This document shows, in pieces, positions 11,416-22,650 of a stretch of 64,000 nt of DNA; position 1 is the first letter of the stretch; each line of letters starts with the position of its first letter. A program made the translations under genes and the position numbers. The notes under the pieces are model-generated. The model worked only from the letters and a program-made list of their open reading frames with translations. It was not told the origin of the DNA and did no database searches. Origin of the DNA: Diplonema papillatum (Eukaryota > Euglenozoa > Diplonemea > Diplonemida > Diplonemidae); assembly GCA_030068145.1 (NCBI GenBank), contig JAPJBO010000010.1, positions 248,001-312,000 on the forward strand. Direction: 5' to 3'.

Positions 11416-12577
11416 TTCGTGTTTCTTTTTGTTGGTCCTCCCCTTTTTCTTGATCCTGCTTTTCGTAGTTTTTTTGAAACTGCGGGAAAGTAAAGCCGCG
11501 GGGGGTGACCTTTCGGTGATTGAAGCTACCTCTTATTCGCGACCTCGAAGCTACTGTAGTGGGTTTGAGATCGCGCTGCTCAAAAGACCCCCCCTTTCCC
11601 GACTCCTGTGGAATCCCTCCCTTGCGTCAAGGTCTGCCGTGTCTCGCGAACCGGCTACAGGAGTACCGGACCTGAGTTTTGTCTGGGAAAGGTGGAGCAC
11701 CACCCCGCCTTGCACAACAGGATGTCGAGCCCGGTTGCCAGATCGTTGTTCCGGACGTCTGTACAGTACGCATTGTCGGCCTCCTTAGCAGAGGAATACC
11801 TGCCGGTCAGCTCAGCATTCCCAAACTGACCGACTCGTGCCCCTCATTGAGGAAATAAGGGAGTCGCCCTGCCCTAGGATACCTCCCATTCCCAGACCAT
11901 TACCTCGACGCCAGTTGCGTCCTCAAACAGCTTGCGCTCTATTCCGAACGTCCGAGACGCCCTCGTACCGATAGGCGAATAGGGGGGGGGCACACGTCAC
12001 ACAGCGTTGCTCGTTGTATCGAAGTCGCCGGGCCTACCGCAGACACTCAACTAAACCGAGAAACCTGGGCCACCTGCACCGAGTACTCATGTCCCCATCG
12101 TTTTTCCACTGCGGCCTGCCGCCGCCGCCTGTATCCGCTTCCGCTTTATTGTTTCGTCGGCCGACGGCTGAACGCAAAAAGTAACCCCGAGCGTTTAACT
12201 AAAAAACACGGACAACAGAAGCAAGGGGGGAGGGGACGGATACGAAACGGGTCCACTGTTTCAGAACCTCTCATTAGTCTAGAAATTGGCAGTTTGACGT
12301 CGCCCGCGATGGGCAACTGCTCGCGCCGCACTGACGCCGTTTGGAACACGTTGGGGTTCGTGTGGCATGCGCGAAACGGGAGCTGTCTGAGCTGGCCGCG
12401 CCCCAAAAAACGCCAAGTTGTGTACACGACGGCAAACTGAATACGCCCTGGATGGCAGTAGCGGGCTTCTCGTGTATTCGGGCTGGAAACTCCCTTCCGA
12501 TTAACCATCAAACACGCCTTCTTGAATTCAACCTGCACAATGCACGCGAGAGCCCGTCATTCGCAAAGGCTTGACGG
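11416..12577. other. Intergenic, IFT74 to DDX56
   Basis: No gene is supported. An R14 repeat copy (about 12395-12555) shares GTTGTGTACACGACG, GCAAACTG and GATTCGGGCT-type segments with 18440-18610. Confidence 0.5.
12395..12555 (+). repeat. R14 repeat, copy 1
   Basis: It matches 18440-18610 through GTTGTGTACACGACG, CAAACTG, ATTCGGGCT, GAAACT and a TTCAACCT end. I cannot define its borders. Confidence 0.55.
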
Positions 12578-15500
12578 CTAGAATCCCTTTCCGCGCGCGC
12601 CCCGCTCGAGCCGCTTCGGGTCCTTGAGGTAATTGTTGATTTCCTCCATCATGCGCATGCACTCCGCTTTGATGGGCAGGTACGCAGCCTCCGCGGTCTT
12701 CTGCTTGATGAAGTCTTCGAGCTGGTAGAGGTTCTGCTTCAGCTGCCTGATCTTCTGCTCTTGCAGCTGCAGAGGCTGGTGGATGTCGTTGGCCTGCAAT
12801 TCGTCTCGGGTGGACTCGTACTCGGTATTGAGCTGTTGCACCTGCTTCTTGAGAGCGACGGTTTGCTCGGACAAGACCGCCTTCCGCTCTGCAAGGTACA
12901 CTCGCTTGTCCTCGTGCTCTTTGCGCAAACCGTTCAGGTCGTTGAACTTGTTCATCGCGGCTTCGTTCTCCGCGATCCTCCTGTTCGTAGCTTCCAGTTC
13001 GCTTGTAATCTTCTCGTCGAGGTTGTTGACCTTCTTCAGCTCATTCTTCCGGTCCTCGAGCTCCTTCTCCAGCCGCTCGTGCGTCGACGTGCTCTCGTTC
13101 ACCGTTTGCACCTGGCCCTGCAACGCTTGCTGCATCTGCTGCAACCTGAGGATCGGGGCGTGGGTAAAATGGAGACTCTTTCTTACTTTTACTGTTCGGC
13201 CGGGGTGGAAGCAATTCTACCGTGGTGCACGAAGGAAATGCTGCGTTTCGTCTCTATAACCTGAGGACACGACCTTGGGTGAGACAGTGCAGTGTGTGTG
13301 GTTCCTTTGAAGCGTGGATGATGCCTGCTCTTCCGCAGCCTCCCCTTGAGATTCCTGCTTAATAGATAGAATTCATGCCAAAGCTCCGCCGCCCGGGTTA
13401 AGGGTTGCGGCGTGGGCCAGGGCCGGGGAGGCTGTTCGGAGTGTCACCATCCCGTTCGCGGGCTTCGTTACTTCACTGCCCCCGGGGCTCCCCCCTGCCT
13501 TCCTCGTCTCCAGGGAGGGTTCCACGGCCATCCCCCCCGCGCGGCCAACCGGCTGTGTCCCGTCTCATTGAAACAAAACGAGTACAGTACAAGAACTGTG
13601 GGACACCTTCTGTTTCAGCCGGGGGTTCTGGGACTTTTCTCTTGTCTTGAACCGAGAACGAATACTCCTCGAAAACTGTCGGCCGCCCGGTACTTGGCCT
13701 GGCGGTGAACTTCAACCCCGCTACGCCTCCACGTGATGCCTTTGGGGTTTCTCGCCAAGCGTGAACATTTGTGCATTGCGTCTCGTGGTTCCTGTACTTC
13801 GGCGCGCGCTTCGTTTCTCGACTCCCGTTTTGTATTCGGGTTCGGGGTTCTCATCAACCATTAGAACATGCTGCCCTCACGAAACAATGCAGGACAACAC
13901 GCAAGATTGTGGGTACATACAGAAAATAAAGGAAGGAAAGCAGACCTGCCGCTGGCGCTACCGGACTTCAGGGTTTCCCCGATGTGCTCCAAAAGGTGGA
14001 CAATGCGGTCCTCCGTTTCGCGGTTTTGGTTCAGCTGCTTTTGCTTCTCGCTGTCGAAGTTGTCGATGAACGCTTGCATCTCGTGGTCACGCTGCTCCAG
14101 CTGCTTGAACTTCCCCATTTTGTCTCCTGTGAGCTCCTGCAGGTCGGCTTCGAGCGACTTCAGCTTGGTCTGCGATGGGGGTTAATTTGCTCTGGCAACA
14201 ACAAAGTATCCGTCGTCAAAACGATGGGAGGTGGCCGAGAACGATGAGGCAACACTGGACTTCCGGAACAAAGACAAAGCCGAACACGTGAGCGAGGTTA
14301 AGATTGTCAAACCGTTTGTCAAACTGAAAAGGAGGTGGACCGCCTGTTGAGTTCGGCACCACAACATGCTGATTCATGCAGGATCTACCCGAAAAGGGTT
14401 TTGAGGTCATACCCGAAAAGGGTTTTGAGGTCAAAGTACACCCACCCGCGGCCTTTCCCGCCACGACCGCTGGGTGAACCCAGATACACCGCGCGAGTCG
14501 CGTCACTTGCAGCTGCGCAGAGGAGGGAGACACAGTGACACTTTCTTGACACACCTTCGCTTCGTCCAACTCCAGCTTGCTCTCGCGGATGCCTGCTTGG
14601 ATGGTGTCGATGGCGTTGACGTCCGCCTTCACCTGGGCCAAGAGCTGCTTTTTCTCCGCCTCTAAGTCGCCCTTGAACTCGTTCTCAAGCGACTGCGCCT
14701 CTTGCTCCAGCTTGAACAACCGCTCCTGCTGCTGGAACTGCAAAGCTTTCTGGGGATCAGCTTTCATTTGAAGGTGCAAAGAGTCGTATCTGCAGGTAGT
14801 TTGCGGGTGTGTGCGCTTGGCGCTCCAGTTGGGGCTGATGGCCTCGGTGACCCCGTTGCCGTGAAGAGATCCTCAAGAGCTTCTATTGACACGTGCGCAG
14901 TGATTGAGCCCTGCATGGCCCTGCTTACACCTGCACACACCCCCTGTCTGTGCAGTGGAAAATCGCGACAGCTTTTCTTCTAGCGTGTGATGAGTTTCGA
15001 AGGTCGCGTCGGCCGCTTGCAGGTCATCTCCTAACACTCGGGGATCGTGTGTGCAACTTGTATTCCAAATACTCAAATACTTTGTCTGAAGCCAGTTAGT
15101 GTCATCCATACTTTTGATTCAGCATCGCCAGGTCCTTCTCTTTCATGTACACAGCAGACGCCATGTTCGCGCTCTCCTCTCGCAATCGGTAGTATTCCTG
15201 TGTTGTTTTGGTGTGTCGAACAGCAAGGGGGGCAAAAGGTCTGCACGCCGTGTTGTGCCATTGGAGAGACAGACCGCAACTTGCGGAACACACGACCGCA
15301 TCCCTTTTCTATGAAGCACAGCCTTTGCAGAGTCCTGGTAAGGTTGGTCATCCGCGCTAAAAACTTCTTTTTCTTTTGAAGGGGTCAGAAAGAAGTTGCG
15401 TACCGATCTCTTGTGCGGCTCTTCTGCAAACTTTGTCTCGAGCTTTGTCGTAAGCTCTGCGACCTGCATTGAGACAAGCTTGTGCTTTTCTTCGGCCTTC

Positions 15501-16537
15501 TGCCGCTCCATGAACTTGAAGTCGATTTGCGCCTTCTGGTGCTTTGCCATCTCCTTGAGCTCCGCCGCCTCATCGTTGATTTTCTCCATATTCACGCCAC
15601 CGGCACTTTTTTCGACGGCGTAGTTCAGGTCGGACAAGTCGCCTTTGAGCTTTTGAACATCGGACTCCAGCGCTTTAAGTCTGTGCAGGGGTGGCTGTTG
15701 CTAGAGAAGAAGCTTCGTACCCAAGGACCGTGCTTCTTTCGACGGAAGCTAGAACGGAGAAAGAAGCAACACAACTACAAACGGGGAGAGGGTTTCTACT
15801 TTTTTTGCTGGGAGCTTGCGCCCGGCGATAAACCCAAATGTTAACAACCCCAAAGGGAGAAAGGGAGAAAGGGAGAAAGGGAGAAAGGGAGAAAGGGAGA
15901 AAGGGAGAAAGGGAGAAAGGGAGAAAGGGAGAAAGGGAGAAAGGGAGAAAGGGAGAAAGGGATAAAGGGAGGAATCAACAATTTTGGACCAACATACCAC
16001 GCCTAGGGCATGTCAGTAACATGAAGAAAGTGGCAGCGTTGGACTACCTGCCAGGTAAAGATACACTACAGATCTTTCGCGCGTACAAATACTTCGGGCT
16101 CGATCAGCGAAAATGAAGCAGGAACAAGACATTGAATGCACATACTTGCCGCCGATGGCGTTCATCTGTCCCGCGTTTTTGTTCAGGCGCTGCTCCTCCT
16201 CTCGGAGGCGCGCCAGCTCGGCGGACAGCTCAGAGTTCTTCGATCGCAGCTGGCCCAGGTAGTACGACCTGTCCATGACAGTGCGGCGGGAGCCGGTCTG
16301 CTGCGACGGCAAGTGCATGCCTTTGACACCCTCTCGCATGACCACCGGCCGAGCGGTGACCTCGACCGACGTGTTCAAGCTGACGCCCATGCCCGCCGTC
16401 GGCTGCGCTCCCGTCCACGGCGACTGCTGCCTCCTGGCTGTTCCCGGCGCGCCGAACCCGGCTCCGCCGGCAGCGCTTGTCGGCCTGTTGTGCGCCCCGC
16501 TGGTGGGCGGCCGGTTTCCGAAGCTTCCTTGCTGCAT
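12578..16537 (-). CDS. IFT74: Intraflagellar transport protein IFT74, six exons
   Basis: IFT74 is the IFT-B core subunit that pairs with IFT81 to carry tubulin along the axoneme. Exons are 16537-16146, 15680-15404, 15197-15112, 14789-14555, 14169-13967 and 13145-12578. They give 586 residues (human about 600) and all phases agree. The basic Pro/Gly/Arg-rich N-terminus (about 1-80) is typical of the tubulin-binding head. It is followed by the family signature RTVMDRSYYLGQLRSKN (about 85-101). The rest is coiled coil, including ADLQELTGDKMGKFKQ..DHEMQAFIDNF and a QQQERLFKLEQEAQSLE stretch. The tail QLEDFIKQKTAEAAYLPIK..MEEINNYL matches the C-terminus of the family. I chose the first ATG. The frame stays open nine codons further, so an upstream exon is possible. 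Confidence 0.93.
13146..13966 (-). other. IFT74 intron 5 (821 bp)
   Basis: The boundaries are AA|GTCCGG and CTCAG|G, phase 2. No repeat family recognised inside. Confidence 0.75.
14170..14554 (-). other. IFT74 intron 4 (385 bp) with short direct repeat
   Basis: The boundaries are AAG|GTGTGT and CGCAG|A, phase 0. Inside, TACCCGAAAAGGGTTTTGAG occurs twice in tandem (14385-14433). Confidence 0.75.
15702..15845 (+). repeat. R1 repeat, copy 5 (5' part, diverged, intronic)
   Basis: It keeps GACCGTGCTTCTTTCGA, GGAAGCTAGAACGG, CACAACTACAAACGGG and the GCGCCCGGCGATAAACCCA block. Its 3' part has been replaced by the adjoining minisatellite. Confidence 0.65.
15850..15975. repeat. GGGAGAAA minisatellite, about 14 units
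   Basis: A nearly perfect 8-bp tandem repeat lies inside IFT74 intron 1. On the gene strand it is a long TTTCTCCC polypyrimidine tract of about 120 nt. The tract lies in the 5' half of the intron, away from the acceptor. Confidence 0.95.
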
Positions 16538-17069
16538 CTTCGCCCAGTTCGCGTTGCGGGTCACGCAGACACTCCCCCTTTGCCCTTCTTTTCCCCCTGA
16601 AGGTTTCCTGCGGGGTGTGGAAACGGGTGTTTAGAGTAGGTCCCGCCCCTCAGCCCACGGGGGTGGCACGGTGTCTTCGTGGGCGGAAGGATACGCCTCT
16701 GGGTCTAATAATAAGGGTCCGGCCCCGGCGTTCGGCGTCAGCCTATTTTTCTGGAGTTTCGTCAGTATATGGGTGACCATTTGCACTTACAGAACTGCCG
16801 GAGACCTGTAAAGTGTCGCCCATTCTTCTCCTCGTGAAACTGATTCTTGAGCTTACGAAACGTGCAAACCAGCAGATTCGTGCTGCCAAAGTGCTTACAT
16901 GGACGTGCGACTGCCCAAGAAGGAGGCAAAAGCTCTGCGCGAAAAAGCGAACGCCACGGACGAGATGCATGGAAAGCATCTTGTGATCTTGTGACCGTGC
17001 AGAGGCGGCCACGGGCCTAAATGAGGAACTGGCCGCCTACATGCTGCCGAAGAGGGGATAAGGTCCAAA

Positions 17070-17515
17070 CCAGTACATAGGCCCAAGTTTGTGCCCAAAA
17101 CAGTACGCTTCCCAAGTTTGTGCCCAAAACAGTGCTTTCGCCAAGTTTGTGCCCAGAAACAGTACGTTTCCCAAGTTTGCGCCAAAATCAGTGCGCTTCC
17201 TTCGTTTGTGCCCAAAACAGTACCTTTTCCTAACTCAGAGCCGGTCCGTCCTATCTCTTGAAACTGCATCGAAGTGCCTGCCGCTGTGTATCACAGTGAA
17301 TCACGGTCCACCACGGTCTATCAGTTCCATCCCTAGTCCCTAGTCCCTAGAGCTGCATCGAATTGCCCGGTGCTGTATCGGTCTATCACGGTCTATCAAG
17401 AGGGGATGGACCGGCTCAGAGGTTGTGTCCAAAAGAGTACTTTTTCCCAAGTTAGTGCCCAAGAGTACTTGTCCTGAGTTTGTGTGCTCAAAAGAGTACT
17501 TTCTCCAACTTGGGT
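17070..17515. repeat. Tandem array (about 32-bp unit) split by a MITE
   Basis: Units of the form CCCAAGTTTGTGCCCAAAAC followed by AGTACGCTT repeat about five times at 17070-17235. They resume, diverged (AAAAGAGTACTTT..CCCAAGTTAGTGCCC), at 17425-17515. The 180-bp inverted-repeat element sits exactly between the two blocks, so it inserted into the array. Confidence 0.75.
17238..17417. mobile_element. 180-bp MITE-like element, copy 1
   Basis: The ends are inverted repeats: GAGCCGGTCCGTCC on the left and GGATGGACCGGCTC on the right. A second copy of exactly 180 bp lies at 52801-52980 with about 90% identity by eye. Both contain ATCACGGTC..CACGGTCTATCA motifs and CCTAGTCCCTAG. I see no open frame. 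Target duplication is unclear. Confidence 0.8.
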
Positions 17516-18439
17516 GAGTCCAGATTTTGGATCCTAGTTACCTCATCAGCATGCCAGGGCATGCAGATGACGCATGCCCTGTCTCCTCGCTTCGCAACAA
17601 AAGCCCAAGTTCCTTGTGCCGGGCGTCAGCGCCGAACAATGACGGGCGGAAGGGTTCTTCGTGTCTTTTGGGCGTTCGAATGTTCATATTCACCGAATCC
17701 TCGTCCGGCCCGGGAATTTCCGACTCTCGAAATCCCTTTCATATTCTGAGCTTCTGTTACAGTTTATTTCGATGCATCGGTCAAAGGCTCACCAAAATGA
17801 GTACCCATGGCTTTCGGAGAACCCAAATGAAAGGGTATGGGCCTCCACCGTCAGGTGGGCTCCCACCGTCAGGTGGGCAGGCTAGTTTCGGGATGCACTT
17901 GGCAGCCCTGGTCCACACACACACCGCCTAGTCCTTGCGCCCAACGCACACGGCGCAACTTCTACTTCGCACACGCGTTTGAGGCGGCCGCGCAGTAAAG
18001 AGCCCGGAATAGCGGGCCCTTTCCGATATAATCGACAACTCTAGGAAACCCGTACTATAATCGACAACTCTAAAAAAGACCTACGACCAGGGGTACTACC
18101 TTGGGTATTCTACTTCGAAATAGCATGAAGGATGGTGCAACCGGTATGATCGTCACCGACAAGATCACCATGAACTGCACACCGCCTGAGCCACCACGTG
18201 GGTTTGCGAAGCGCTTGCAAATACATGGAAGATGAGGGCAAGACAACAAAGCGGAAGAGAGGCAGGAACAGCAAATGTCCCCAAGCATGGACATCCGATG
18301 CTTCGCTTTCAACTGAACCGGGGCTGGAGATACACCGTCAATTCGACAAGCTGAGCTCGCCGCCAGCAACGCGTTGCACCATTCGACAGAGGAGCAGTCT
18401 TTACAACTGCAACAACTTTAACCAAAGAGCATCGTTTAA

Positions 18440-18610
18440 CGCCGCCGCCCAGCAGGATCGGTCAGAAATACGTCGAGTTGTGTACACGACGCAAACTGCA
18501 GACGCCCCGTGTAGCGGTGGTGGGCTCCTCATGGATTCGGGCTAGAAACTACGATAAACCACCACTCACGCCTCCTCTGTTCAACCTTTACAAGAAGTGC
18601 ACGCGTGATG
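18440..18610 (+). repeat. R14 repeat, copy 2
   Basis: This is the partner of 12395-12555 (GTTGTGTACACGACG, GATTCGGGCTAGAAACT, TTCAACCTTTACA). It lies in intergenic sequence. Confidence 0.55.
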
Positions 18611-18933
18611 TGCAATGTTTGGGAGACCAAATTTGAGGCATGTTTAGCGGCAAGAGAGAAAAAGAGGGAGCGAGAGAGGGACGCGTTCAAGTGCGGGGAG
18701 CCATCTCTCCGGGGAGTTTCCGGTCTCCTCACGTCTCATGGAACGAAGCAAGGTGAGTAATCTTGGCAACGCTGCTCTACATTGGAATCCAGTCGTCTTT
18801 GAAGGGAGGGAGAGTGCACTTCTTCGGGCGACTTTCGTCGATCCCGTACCTCAGGTGTTAAGTTTTTCCGTTGTACCGGTGACTTGTTTTAGACCAGTTG
18901 TGTCAGACAAGCCTAACGTCCGCCACTGCTTCT

Positions 18934-19962
18934 TCATTGCAAGGTGACCACCATCTTTCCCGTGTTTTCTCCGGTGAACAGCCCGATCAAAGCGTCGGGA
19001 ACCTTCTCGAACCCGTTCAACACCGTTTCCTTTGCGACCAGCTTCCCATCTGCAACCATTTGGGTCAGTTCCTTGCCAGCCGACACGTACTGGTCGAGGT
19101 GGTCGAAAACCATGAACCCCTGCACCTTCAATGTCTTGAGGACGATCATAACCGAGTTCTTCAGGCCGTACGCCTCTGACGCGTCTTTGTTGTTGTATTG
19201 CGAGATGGCACCGCAGGCAACGACACGGCCATGCCCTGCCATGCAGGCGAGTGCGGCATCCAACGTGCGACCGCCGACGTTGTCGAAGTAGATGTTCAGT
19301 CCCTTCGGCGCGAAGTCCGTCAGTGTCTTCTCCAGCTCGGGTCCCGTTCCCACCTTTTTGTAGTTGAACGCCGCCGTGGCGCCGAGATCCTTGCACATCT
19401 GCACTTTGTCGTCGGTCCCCGCGCTTGCAATGACCTTGACGCCTTGTGCTTTCAAGAGCTGGATGACCGCTGAGCCGACGGCTCCAGCGCCACCGCTGAC
19501 GAAGGCGTAGTCGCCTTCTTTCGGAGCCGCGATGGTTTTCAACGAAATGAAGGCGGTGATGCCGGGCATCCCGGCAGCGCCGACGAAGTTCGACAGCTTC
19601 ACTTTCTCCGAAGGAAACGCCGGAAACAGCTGCGAGTCCTTTGCCACCAAGCGGCGGCGGAAAGGCAGCGAGCCGGTGACGAAGGCCCCCACCTTGTACT
19701 TCGAGCTTTTACTCGCTACGACCTTGCCGGCCACGAAGCCCGACATCGCCTCGTTCAGCTTGTAGTTCGGCGCGTACGTTTCCTTCGGCGACATCAGGCC
19801 CCGCAGGTACGGGTCGACGCTGATGACTTCCAGTTCCAGCATGACTTCTCCGTCTTTCAGATCTCCTTCCTTCGGGTCACTGACGTCGGCGCACTTCATG
19901 CATTCCTTCGTCAACATACCCTCCGGGTACTTCACCATCTGCCACTCTTGGTTGCTCGGCAT
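18934..19962 (-). CDS. MDR-family NADP-dependent oxidoreductase (prostaglandin/alkenal reductase type)
   Basis: A single exon encodes 342 residues of the medium-chain dehydrogenase/reductase family. The N-terminal GroES-like half contains VDPYLRGLM (about 49-57), the mark of the zinc-free leukotriene/alkenal double-bond reductase branch. The Rossmann half begins with the nucleotide-binding SGGAGAVGSAVIQLLKAQG (156-174). Later come the YFDNVGG strand and the GAISQYN loop typical of this branch. The catalytic zinc ligands of alcohol dehydrogenases are absent. Known relatives reduce the double bond of enones and alkenals with NADPH, but the substrate here cannot be read from sequence. The length is normal for the family and there is no targeting peptide. 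It is the only clearly intronless gene besides DDX56. Confidence 0.9.
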   Translation of the reverse strand: MPSNQEWQMVKYPEGMLTKECMKCADVSDPKEGDLKDGEVMLELEVISVDPYLRGLMSPKETYAPNYKLNEAMSGFVAGKVVASKSSKYKVGAFVTGSLPFRRRLVAKDSQLFPAFPSEKVKLSNFVGAAGMPGITAFISLKTIAAPKEGDYAFVSGGAGAVGSAVIQLLKAQGVKVIASAGTDDKVQMCKDLGATAAFNYKKVGTGPELEKTLTDFAPKGLNIYFDNVGGRTLDAALACMAGHGRVVACGAISQYNNKDASEAYGLKNSVMIVLKTLKVQGFMVFDHLDQYVSAGKELTQMVADGKLVAKETVLNGFEKVPDALIGLFTGENTGKMVVTLQ

Positions 19963-20597
19963 AGTTGCGGGTTTCTTTTTGTCTTTGTCTTTTGTGCAAA
20001 AGCCTGTTTGCTGGAACTTTCGAGAGACGTAGGTGCAATCAAGGGGCCCGGTGAAAAGTTGGACGAAGCCGATGATCGAACGAACTTGGACCGTAGTTCG
20101 CCGAGTGTCTACTTCTGCTTTTAGAAGAAGCTAGTCTTTTTAATTCCTGCCTTTCGCAGGGCCAGGTGAAGTTCTTGACAGCACGAGAACATAACAGAGG
20201 CGTCGGGTTTTTGCTCCGCTCTTCGTTTCGCAGGGGGTGCCGTAGCGGGGCGGGAGGCCGTTCATGCCTCATGAGGGGTGCGGTGGGAAACATCGCCGCA
20301 GGCACTGCAATCGGGGAGTTGACCGTTCAAGCTCTTGAAGGAATAATGGTTATGGCAAGCTGAAGCCATAAGCATTCGTCCCCAAGACGAGAGCGCAGGG
20401 CGAGCGACGGCCAAATCGTACGGAATGAACTGCGTCAACGCACGGACAAAGCTCGGAGATGAAGCAACGGCCGTCTCAACAACAGGCATAACTGGCGAAC
20501 AGACAGGCGTTTGAAGCCGTGATGCGTGCGTACAAAAACTGGCAAAGGTACGAAGTCGATGCAATACGCACACGGACGCGCAAGCCGAAACAATCAG

Positions 20598-20718
20598 ACT
20601 ATCAGGAAAGTTCACAGGACAGACAGAGGGGAACGTTCGGCAGTGAAGTACCGAGCCCAACGGCTGTGTCGTTGCAATACCGGTGCTAGCGTCCTGCAAG
20701 AGCAACGAAGTGTCTGAG
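20598..20718 (+). repeat. R13 repeat, copy 1
   Basis: It shares AGGGGAACGTTCGGC, CCAACGGCTGTG, GCAATACC.GGTGCTAGCGTCC with 43588-43742 and 48345-48505. Confidence 0.65.
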
Positions 20719-21424
20719 GCCTGACTCCACCGTGTATAAATAAAAATTCTTTTCTGAGTCACCAGCTAGAGTTCGGAAAGGTTTTCGAGCTGAAGTCTTT
20801 CCGAATCTGGTGCTTTGTTGTCACACATTCTGAACGCACGAAGTACGCAATCCCCCTCCAAGTGCGCGCACTACCTCCCTCCGGGTTTATGACACCTTCT
20901 ATATTCCGTGAAAGTGTCACCCTTTGGCCTGAGAAGCAACACTCTCTGCGTAACTCAATGGGATCCTATATTATGTTAACCTGGTGCGTCCTAGCAAAGG
21001 TCCACACCCCCAAGAAAAATGGGATTTCGACCGAGAAAATACGGCGGATTTGACCCGCCCGAAACTACAGATTCAAAAATGTTAGCCACGTTAGCCACAG
21101 GATGTTGCTAGAGCGGCTATTCTAGCCACAATGTGGCCATCAGCCCTAGGCAACCCCGCGGTTGGTTACAGCGCCCGCCTCCTCTTTCGTTCAACCGCCA
21201 GCAACGCTGCCCGCGTCGTTTAGCATGTACCTCGGCGAGGACTGCAGGTTCTGATGGGAAAGAAACGTGCATGGGCAACGAGCCGAGCCGCGCGGAAACT
21301 AAGCAGTCAGCTTCATGTGTGGCCATCGGCTTGGAATGGGGCACGTCTGGCCCCAGTCAACGAGACGCTAGGGATTTTCGAAAAGCGCATGCAGAACGGA
21401 CGCCCAGCAGATGAAGTGTGTAGT

Positions 21425-21705
21425 ACGGCTCAAACGCTAAGGTGTGCTTTTTGCGCCAGAAAAATATGCCTTCGCTCTTTTGCTATCCTTTCAAAAACTT
21501 TCTTTTTTTTTTTTTGAGCAGGCCGAGTTCCAGGCCATCTCTTCAAGTTGTTCTTCTTCTTTTTCACCTGGTATGTCTTGAGTTAGGGATCTCCGTGTGA
21601 AGCACGGATGTAAACTGTGACAGTGACATGATCTTCAGTTTGGTGTTGGTTCGCTCATTGCTCAGGCTTACATTTTTGGAACACATTGCAATGTCTCGGG
21701 AAAAA
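21425..21705 (+). repeat. R8 repeat, copy 1
   Basis: It shares ATATGCCTTCGCTCTTT, GGTATGTCTTGAGTTAGGGA, TAAACTGTGACAGTGACATG and GGTTCGCTCATTGCTCAGGC with 41868-42185. A broken copy lies around 58595-58885. Confidence 0.8.
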
Positions 21706-22429
21706 AAAAGAAACGGTCGCCCGTCCCGTGCAAGTCCTGCAACAAGTTCCGCAACCCCACCAATGACATAACGGTGTTCAATCGCAGTTCTCCATGAGCC
21801 CTTCTGATGTATGCAGCATGCATTGCTGGTAGCAGGGGTGTAACGATTGGCATTTCCCTTTTGAGTGCGGTTTGTCGGCTTAAGCCCCCTTGTTTCAACA
21901 CGGGTGGTAGTAGAGAACGCTGTGCCACAGGTCTGCGAGCGAGCCATGTCAGGCCGGTGGGAGCAGAGCGTCGCCAAAAGGCGCCGACACGTACCCTTAC
22001 ACCTGAGATGCCGCGGGGAGTTGCGGTCCTGTTTATGTTTGCGAAAAAACCGCAAGCTATGAACTGCCTGGCGGCTTCAAAAACGAGGATAGTGGCAGTG
22101 AGACGGAGAAGCCATGCAGAAAGGGTCTCACGGGCTGAGGGCAAAGCGCAGCCCGCGCGGGTGGCAGATCGGCGGGAGAATCTCGTAGTTTAATGTTCAG
22201 GCAGGACACTGCCTCGCATGCATGCTTGATGCTCGCATCGAGTTTTCTTCGAAGAAGGCGTTGTATAGAAAAGGAATGCAAAAAGGCAAAGGAAGTGTAC
22301 AGCCCAAAAAGCATGACGCCTTGAGGGACTTTCCCCTGCATTCTTTTTCACCGCGGTGTCGTGCGCACCTCGCTTTTCGTCTCGGGTTTCGCTCTCGAAC
22401 GCAGACCACTCCAAAGTTAGAGCTCAAAA

Positions 22430-22650
22430 GGCGGGGAGTTTGCAAGAACGTGCTTGGAATGGGTATGTGCTCAACACCGCATCGGCTGGTCCCGTCTGCG
22501 CCGTGTTTCGGTCCTTTAAGCCCGGACACACAAGGCGGACCATCATCAGCGCGGAACCTGAGTGTCTGCAGACAGGACAGCGGTGTGAGTCTGGTTTGTC
22601 AGGCGGCAGTTCGTAGCTCGTCACAGCCAGGACCATCCGTGCTACTAGAG
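22430..22650 (+). repeat. R5 repeat, copy 1
   Basis: Shared segments are GTGCTTGGAATG, GTGCTCAACACCGC, GGTCCCGTCTGCGCCGTGTT, GTCTGCAGACAGGACAGCG and GTCTGGTTTGTC. Other copies are near 26690-26810, 36918-37100, 51155-51310 and 63180-63665. Confidence 0.75.

Larger units (their letters stand above)
15681..16145 (-). other. IFT74 intron 1 (465 bp) with R1 fragment and minisatellite
   Basis: The boundaries are AA|GTATGT and CACAG|A, phase 2. It contains R1 copy 5 (15702-15845, antisense to the gene) and a GGGAGAAA minisatellite. Confidence 0.8.
16565..18933. other. Intergenic, MDR gene to IFT74
   Basis: No gene is supported. The region holds a GTTTGTGCCCAAAACAGT-type tandem array (17070-17235) and a 180-bp MITE-like element (17238-17417). 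A second degenerate block of the same array (17425-17515) and an R14 copy (18440-18610) follow. Confidence 0.55.

Noticed and set aside
9997-11493. 498-codon plus-strand open frame
   Set aside because: Antisense shadow of the GC-rich DDX56 gene.
12578-16600. Starting IFT74 at the GTG codon at 16564
   Set aside because: A eukaryotic gene should start at ATG; the first in-frame ATG is at 16537.
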